Assembly (NCBI GenBank): GCA_004213955.1
Contig: SGZL01000012.1
Location: 1-35,060, forward strand
DNA: 35,060 nucleotides
Origin: Gammaproteobacteria bacterium
GTDB lineage: Bacteria; Pseudomonadota; Gammaproteobacteria; Magnimaribacterales; AG-339-G14
Direction: 5' to 3'
Made by a program: the position numbers and the translations under genes. Position 1 is the first letter of the stretch. The number at the start of each line of letters is the position of its first letter. Positions 31,542 through 35,060 of the stretch are shown here, one piece after another. Below the pieces are notes generated by a model. It worked only from the letters and a program-made list of their open reading frames with translations, made no database searches and had not been told where the DNA came from.

Positions 31542-34028
31542 TTAAAAAGACTGTTGATAAGTCAATTTCCACTCTTCACCAGGTGCATAATAAGTAGTTT
31601 GGATGCTTGCTAGAACGGGATCTCCAAATTGAGCGTAACCATAAAGTTCATCGGTTATATTTTTCCCAACTAAGGTTAAAGTCTGTGAATCAGAAATCTG
31701 CAAACTTGAAGTAAAGTCTAAAGTGGAATAATTATGAAGTTGCGAATAATCATATAATTCCGTAGTCGTAAAATCGTCACCGACGTGAGTCCAACTCAAT
31801 GAAGAAGAAATCGTTCTAGAATTTAAAGAAAAAACATTTAGTAAAGTAATGTTAGTTCTAGACTCAGGACCTTCAGCATCGTAAGTAAATCCAGTTAAAT
31901 CATTTCCATTATCGTCTAGAAACTCTATATATTTACCACCGTAAGCCCCTCTCGAAGCAAGAACTGAAAAATAGTCATTGATGAAAGCTTTAATTTCAAT
32001 TTCGTATCCATCAACTTCTGCTTTTTGAATTGGTACGGTAGCAATAGATGCAGCGCCACTATTCGGATCTATTCTAGCGACACTTCTTTGATTGTTGATG
32101 TAGTCAAACAAAAAGATGTTTGCATTGACTTGTAATTTGCCATCCAAATAAGTTCCTTTCGTTCCAATTTCATAGTTGTCTGCGGTCTCAGCAGGGAAAG
32201 CAGAGACTCTGTCATCGTTGTTAAACCCACCAGAGGCGAATCCTTTTGCATAGGAAGCATAAATAAGAGAGCCATTAGGCAAGATATAATCTAACGCAAA
32301 TCTAAATGAGTCATTCTCAAATTCTTCAGTTCCTATACAGTAAGCATCTTTTTGAAAGGTTCCAAATGGACCAAAGCTAATCGACGTTCCCGCGTTAAAA
32401 GTTTGAGCACAAGTTCCTGCAGCGGGAGATCTTAAACCTCCAAAACCATTACTTAAACCAGGAATAATTGCGTCAGAATAAGTTTTAACCATTTTATCTT
32501 CACTTGTAAATCTGTAACCAAAGGTAACGTTTGTTTTGATATTTATCGCATAAGTTCCTTCAAAAAAGAATGCATCAGACTTATTTTCTGCAAAAGTAGT
32601 TTGTTGGGAGCTAAGAGCTTGCAAACTTTGAACAGTAGAACACAATTGAGCTACAGTAAGACTTGTTCCTGGATTATCACAATCGTTTCCAATTGCAGCA
32701 AAAGTAGCCGCGTGAATTTGATTAGCTCTTGCATTTACCGTAGCTTGAGTCTCGAGTGTGCTTACTCCATCAAAATACATTGTATTTAATTGGTTAATTC
32801 CAGATTCATCAAAAGTATAAGCACCGACAACAAAATCAAGTTTTCCATTTAGTGCTTCACCAGACCACCTTAGTTCTATTTGGTTAGAGGTTGCATCGTT
32901 AACAATATCTCTAGGGTCTAAATAAGACGCCGAAGTTCCTGCCAGAGGAGCATTCGGTCTATTTCCGTTTACACTAATACCAAGACTGCCATTAAGAGAT
33001 TCTAAATCTGAATGATTAAAAATTAATTTAACTTCCCCAAAATTTAATTTATAAGTTGTGTCTATAGTAGTTCTTTTTAAATCGTCATCTACACGAGGAC
33101 TTGTTATTGATGTTCCGCTTATACCAGGGACACTTGAATTACAATTTGTCTGTACGGCAGAGGCAAGTGTAGGGTCAGCAACAAAAGCAAGCCCCATAAA
33201 AGCCGAACCATTAATACCCTGTGCACCTGTTCCATTTAAAGGATGGGCTATCACCTCGCACGCACCAAGAACTCTATTTCCATCTCTGTTGTAATTTACG
33301 TGTGAGAATAAAATATCTATATCATTTGAGAGTTTATAAATTCCTGAAAGCCTAATAGTTTCGGCATCAATTGCTCCTGAGAATTCGTTACGGGTAGTGT
33401 TATATATATAACCGTCTTGTTTTTCTTGACTGTAAGAGAATCTAAGCGCGGTGATGTCTGAAATTGGAAGATTAGCCATTAAAGCTAATTCGTTCCTCGA
33501 ATCTGTTCCTGCTCCAACTCTTACTTTATAGTTTTGGGAATCAAAATTGGGCTTATTATAAAAAAAGGAAACTGCCCCAACGGTTGAGTTCTTTCCAAAC
33601 AAGGTACCTTGCGGACCTTTCAACACTTCGACTCTTTCTAAATCCCAAAGATCTAGAAAATTTCCTTGAGTTCTAGGGACATAAGCCCCGTCAATGTAAG
33701 TTGCCGCTTGCGATTCAGATGTAACAGAGATTCCACTACCACCAACACCTCTAATAGTCACTGCAGCAGTTCCATAAGCTCCATTTTTGACAACCTGCAA
33801 ATTTGGAGAAATACGATCAAGATCCTCATAAGTAAAGATTCCAATTTCCTCAATAGTTTCACCAGAAAATGCAGAAATTGAAATAGGAACAGATTGAGAT
33901 CCTTCCTCTCGTTTTCTTGCGGTGACAATGATTTCTTCAGAAATATTACTAAAAGTGTTTTGAGTAGATTGAGAAAACCCAAAAACAGGATTTAACGAAA
34001 TAATTATTAATAAAATTCTTAAGTGCAC
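31542..34028 (-). CDS. TonB-dependent outer-membrane receptor
   Basis: Receptor of 828 residues (the same length as the first by chance or distant paralogy). The start is a GTG, with a run of six G four bases upstream as an apparent Shine-Dalgarno sequence. The signal peptide is HLRILLIIISLNPVFGFSQ. TonB box region EEIIVTARKREEGSQSVPIS; plug with IRGVGGSGISV, YIDGAYVPR and RVEVLKGPQGTLFGKNS; barrel to a C-terminal Phe828 (YQQSF). Late YASYAKGFASGGFNND and NYEIGTKG are strand motifs common in Caulobacterales/Sphingomonadales-like receptors of organic substrates. The substrate is unknown. Several loop cysteines are present. Confidence 0.93.
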   Translation of the reverse strand: MHLRILLIIISLNPVFGFSQSTQNTFSNISEEIIVTARKREEGSQSVPISISAFSGETIEEIGIFTYEDLDRISPNLQVVKNGAYGTAAVTIRGVGGSGISVTSESQAATYIDGAYVPRTQGNFLDLWDLERVEVLKGPQGTLFGKNSTVGAVSFFYNKPNFDSQNYKVRVGAGTDSRNELALMANLPISDITALRFSYSQEKQDGYIYNTTRNEFSGAIDAETIRLSGIYKLSNDIDILFSHVNYNRDGNRVLGACEVIAHPLNGTGAQGINGSAFMGLAFVADPTLASAVQTNCNSSVPGISGTSITSPRVDDDLKRTTIDTTYKLNFGEVKLIFNHSDLESLNGSLGISVNGNRPNAPLAGTSASYLDPRDIVNDATSNQIELRWSGEALNGKLDFVVGAYTFDESGINQLNTMYFDGVSTLETQATVNARANQIHAATFAAIGNDCDNPGTSLTVAQLCSTVQSLQALSSQQTTFAENKSDAFFFEGTYAINIKTNVTFGYRFTSEDKMVKTYSDAIIPGLSNGFGGLRSPAAGTCAQTFNAGTSISFGPFGTFQKDAYCIGTEEFENDSFRFALDYILPNGSLIYASYAKGFASGGFNNDDRVSAFPAETADNYEIGTKGTYLDGKLQVNANIFLFDYINNQRSVARIDPNSGAASIATVPIQKAEVDGYEIEIKAFINDYFSVLASRGAYGGKYIEFLDDNGNDLTGFTYDAEGPESRTNITLLNVFSLNSRTISSSLSWTHVGDDFTTTELYDYSQLHNYSTLDFTSSLQISDSQTLTLVGKNITDELYGYAQFGDPVLASIQTTYYAPGEEWKLTYQQSF

Positions 34029-34046
34029 TTTCCCCCCGAAAAAATT

Positions 34047-34129
34047 AAATGATAATGTAATTACTCAGCTAATCAACTATTAAATAAAAATTTTAATACT
34101 GGAAAAAAATAAAAAAATAATTATCATTT
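34047..34129. promoter_or_regulatory. Distant inverted repeat in the receptor promoter region
   Basis: AAATGATAAT (34047-34056) and ATTATCATTT (34120-34129) form a perfect 10-bp inverted repeat 63 bases apart, both upstream of the second receptor. Each arm contains GATAAT, the half-site element of Fur boxes. Paired half-sites around a receptor promoter would fit iron control, but full Fur boxes are not seen. The repeat is visible; the role is inferred. Confidence 0.3.
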
Positions 34130-34133
34130 CTTT

Positions 34134-34286
34134 ATGTTAATGAAAGAACAAAATAGGCTCTTGAAAGGCTTAATTGGGCATCTAGATTTTTTGACTTTTG
34201 GAAAAAATGAACCCGCACTTCATCATTATCACAACACTTACAGATACGCTTTGGGTCTGCAAAAATTGTCTTTAATAAAGGTTTAA
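34134..34286 (+). CDS. Possible small ORF, 50 residues, upstream of a GST gene
   Basis: An ATG at 34134 (or in-frame ATG at 34140) opens a 50-codon frame ending TAA two bases before the next gene's ATG. The peptide is basic and carries a His/Tyr-rich patch (EPALHHYHNTYRYALGLQKL). I do not recognise a family. The last codons contain AAGG, which would serve the downstream GST gene, so coupling is possible. No good ribosome binding site precedes it, and a chance frame is quite possible. If it is not real, the 260-base gap holds only receptor and GST promoters. Confidence 0.3.
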   Translation: MLMKEQNRLLKGLIGHLDFLTFGKNEPALHHYHNTYRYALGLQKLSLIKV

Positions 34287-34288
34287 AA

Positions 34289-35023
34289 ATGATCAATTTA
34301 TATTACGCGCCAACTCCTAATGGTTGGAAGATTTCGATAATGCTTGAAGAGTGTGGAATGGATTACAAAGTAGTGTTTGTAAATTTGGGTAACGGCGATC
34401 AATTCAAACCCGATTTTCTAAGGATAAGCCCCAACAATAGAATGCCAGTAATTGTTGATTATGAAAATATTGTTAATGGTGAGCCGATAAGTGTGTTCGA
34501 GTCTGGCGCTATTTTGATGTACCTAGCAGAAAAGTCTGGGAAGTTTTTTCCTCAAACTTCGCCTGAAAGAGAAAGAGTTCTTGAATGGTTATTTTGGCAA
34601 GTAGGCGGTTTAGGCCCAATGGCAGGACAGGTGAGTCATTTTGTAAATTACGCGCCAAATTTTCCTGGCGATCATTCTTACTCTGAAAAAAGATACAAAG
34701 ACGAATACGATCGTCTACTCGGCGTAATGGATCGAGTTTTGGCTGAAAGAGAATATCTTGCTGGAGAGTATTCAATTGCAGATATGGCTTCATTCCCTTG
34801 GGTTACAGCTTACAAGCGATACGAAGTAGATTTGGATTCTTTTGCAAATGTTAGAAGGTGGTTTGATGCCATCAAGTCTAGACCAGCAGTGAGAAAGGGC
34901 ATCGAAGTTGGTAAGGAGGTTAGAAATTTTGGAAAGGGTATATCCAAAGAAAGTCTAAAAACTATGTTCAATCAAGACGCAAAGAGTATTTCAGAAATGG
35001 CAAAAGCTAAAAAAGAGGAATAA
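34289..35023 (+). CDS. YfcG/Nu-class-like glutathione transferase
   Basis: Protein of 244 residues. The N-terminal thioredoxin-fold domain opens LYYAPTPNGWKISIMLEECG; TPNGxK is the start seen in YfcG and Ure2p-like GSTs, which reduce disulfides with glutathione. ISPNNRMPVIVDYE holds the cis-proline, and the insertion NGEPISVFESGAILMYLAEK carries the glutathione-binding ES. The C-terminal domain has FWQVGGLGPMAGQVSHFVNYAP and YSIADMASFPWV, both YfcG-like. A ~35-residue charged tail follows. It is divergent from the second receptor, and 37 bases without a gene remain after its stop. Confidence 0.9.
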   Translation: MINLYYAPTPNGWKISIMLEECGMDYKVVFVNLGNGDQFKPDFLRISPNNRMPVIVDYENIVNGEPISVFESGAILMYLAEKSGKFFPQTSPERERVLEWLFWQVGGLGPMAGQVSHFVNYAPNFPGDHSYSEKRYKDEYDRLLGVMDRVLAEREYLAGEYSIADMASFPWVTAYKRYEVDLDSFANVRRWFDAIKSRPAVRKGIEVGKEVRNFGKGISKESLKTMFNQDAKSISEMAKAKKEE

Positions 35024-35060
35024 TCAAATTAAATTATTTTTTCTATAAGTTGAAGCCGAT

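Noticed and set aside
1-35060. CRISPR, tRNA, rRNA, prophage or insertion sequence
   Set aside because: I found no regularly spaced repeats, no cloverleaf-like sequence in the short gaps, and no transposase, integrase or phage-like protein among the genes.

Overview
This window looks like chromosome from a streamlined, AT-rich marine gammaproteobacterium, with SAR86-type bacteria as my best guess. That guess rests on five things: very AT-rich codon use (A/T third positions, many poly-A and poly-T tracts); gene gaps that are mostly under 60 bp, with stop codons shared between neighbours; a gammaproteobacterial gene order (yggS-proC-yggT-metX-metW-rdgB near trmB-thiG, as in pseudomonads); a TonB2-type energiser operon; and two large TonB-dependent receptors. 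The taxonomic call is inference. I see no tRNA, rRNA, CRISPR array, phage gene or insertion sequence, and no gene-free stretch reaches 300 bases.

Layout. 1-1019 (+): the end of thiG and trmB. 997-7530 (-): a tightly packed housekeeping operon read efp-argS-yggS-proC-yggT-metX-metW-rdgB (translation, PLP homeostasis, proline and methionine synthesis, nucleotide-pool cleaning). 7688-12872 (+): a six-gene TonB2-type operon (DUF3450, TtpC-like ExbB, ExbB, ExbD, TonB, TPR protein) that should power outer-membrane uptake. 12869-15732 (-): tauE-like permease, lgt, thyA, folA. 15787-18851 (+): NRDE/TANGO2-like protein, rppH, a HAD phosphatase and a class Ic aminotransferase. 18848-20565 (-): an ABM-fold protein, zapE and hspQ.

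From about 20.3 kb onward the content becomes more accessory: two glutathione-transferase-like proteins, a DUF1295 membrane protein, an NPD/nitronate-monooxygenase-like flavoprotein, and a four-gene minus-strand operon (DUF1330, iron-type alcohol dehydrogenase, an SDR with a substituted active site, an exported ABM-like protein). That operon diverges from a TonB-dependent receptor. Then follow a perfect bidirectional terminator, a MarR-like regulator, a membrane-anchored sulfatase overlapping a VTT/DedA-like gene, a second TonB-dependent receptor, and a YfcG-like GST.

How the parts may work together (inference): the TonB operon at 7.7-12.9 kb could energise the two receptors at 26.2 and 31.5 kb. 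The enzymes around the receptors (sulfatase, alcohol dehydrogenase, flavoprotein, GSTs, small ABM/DUF1330 proteins) look like a scavenging and catabolic neighbourhood for a sulfated or otherwise modified organic compound that I cannot identify. The most unusual items are the SDR lacking all three classical catalytic residues, the receptor-linked operon around it, the sulfatase with a C-terminal membrane anchor, and the probable non-ATG start of zapE.
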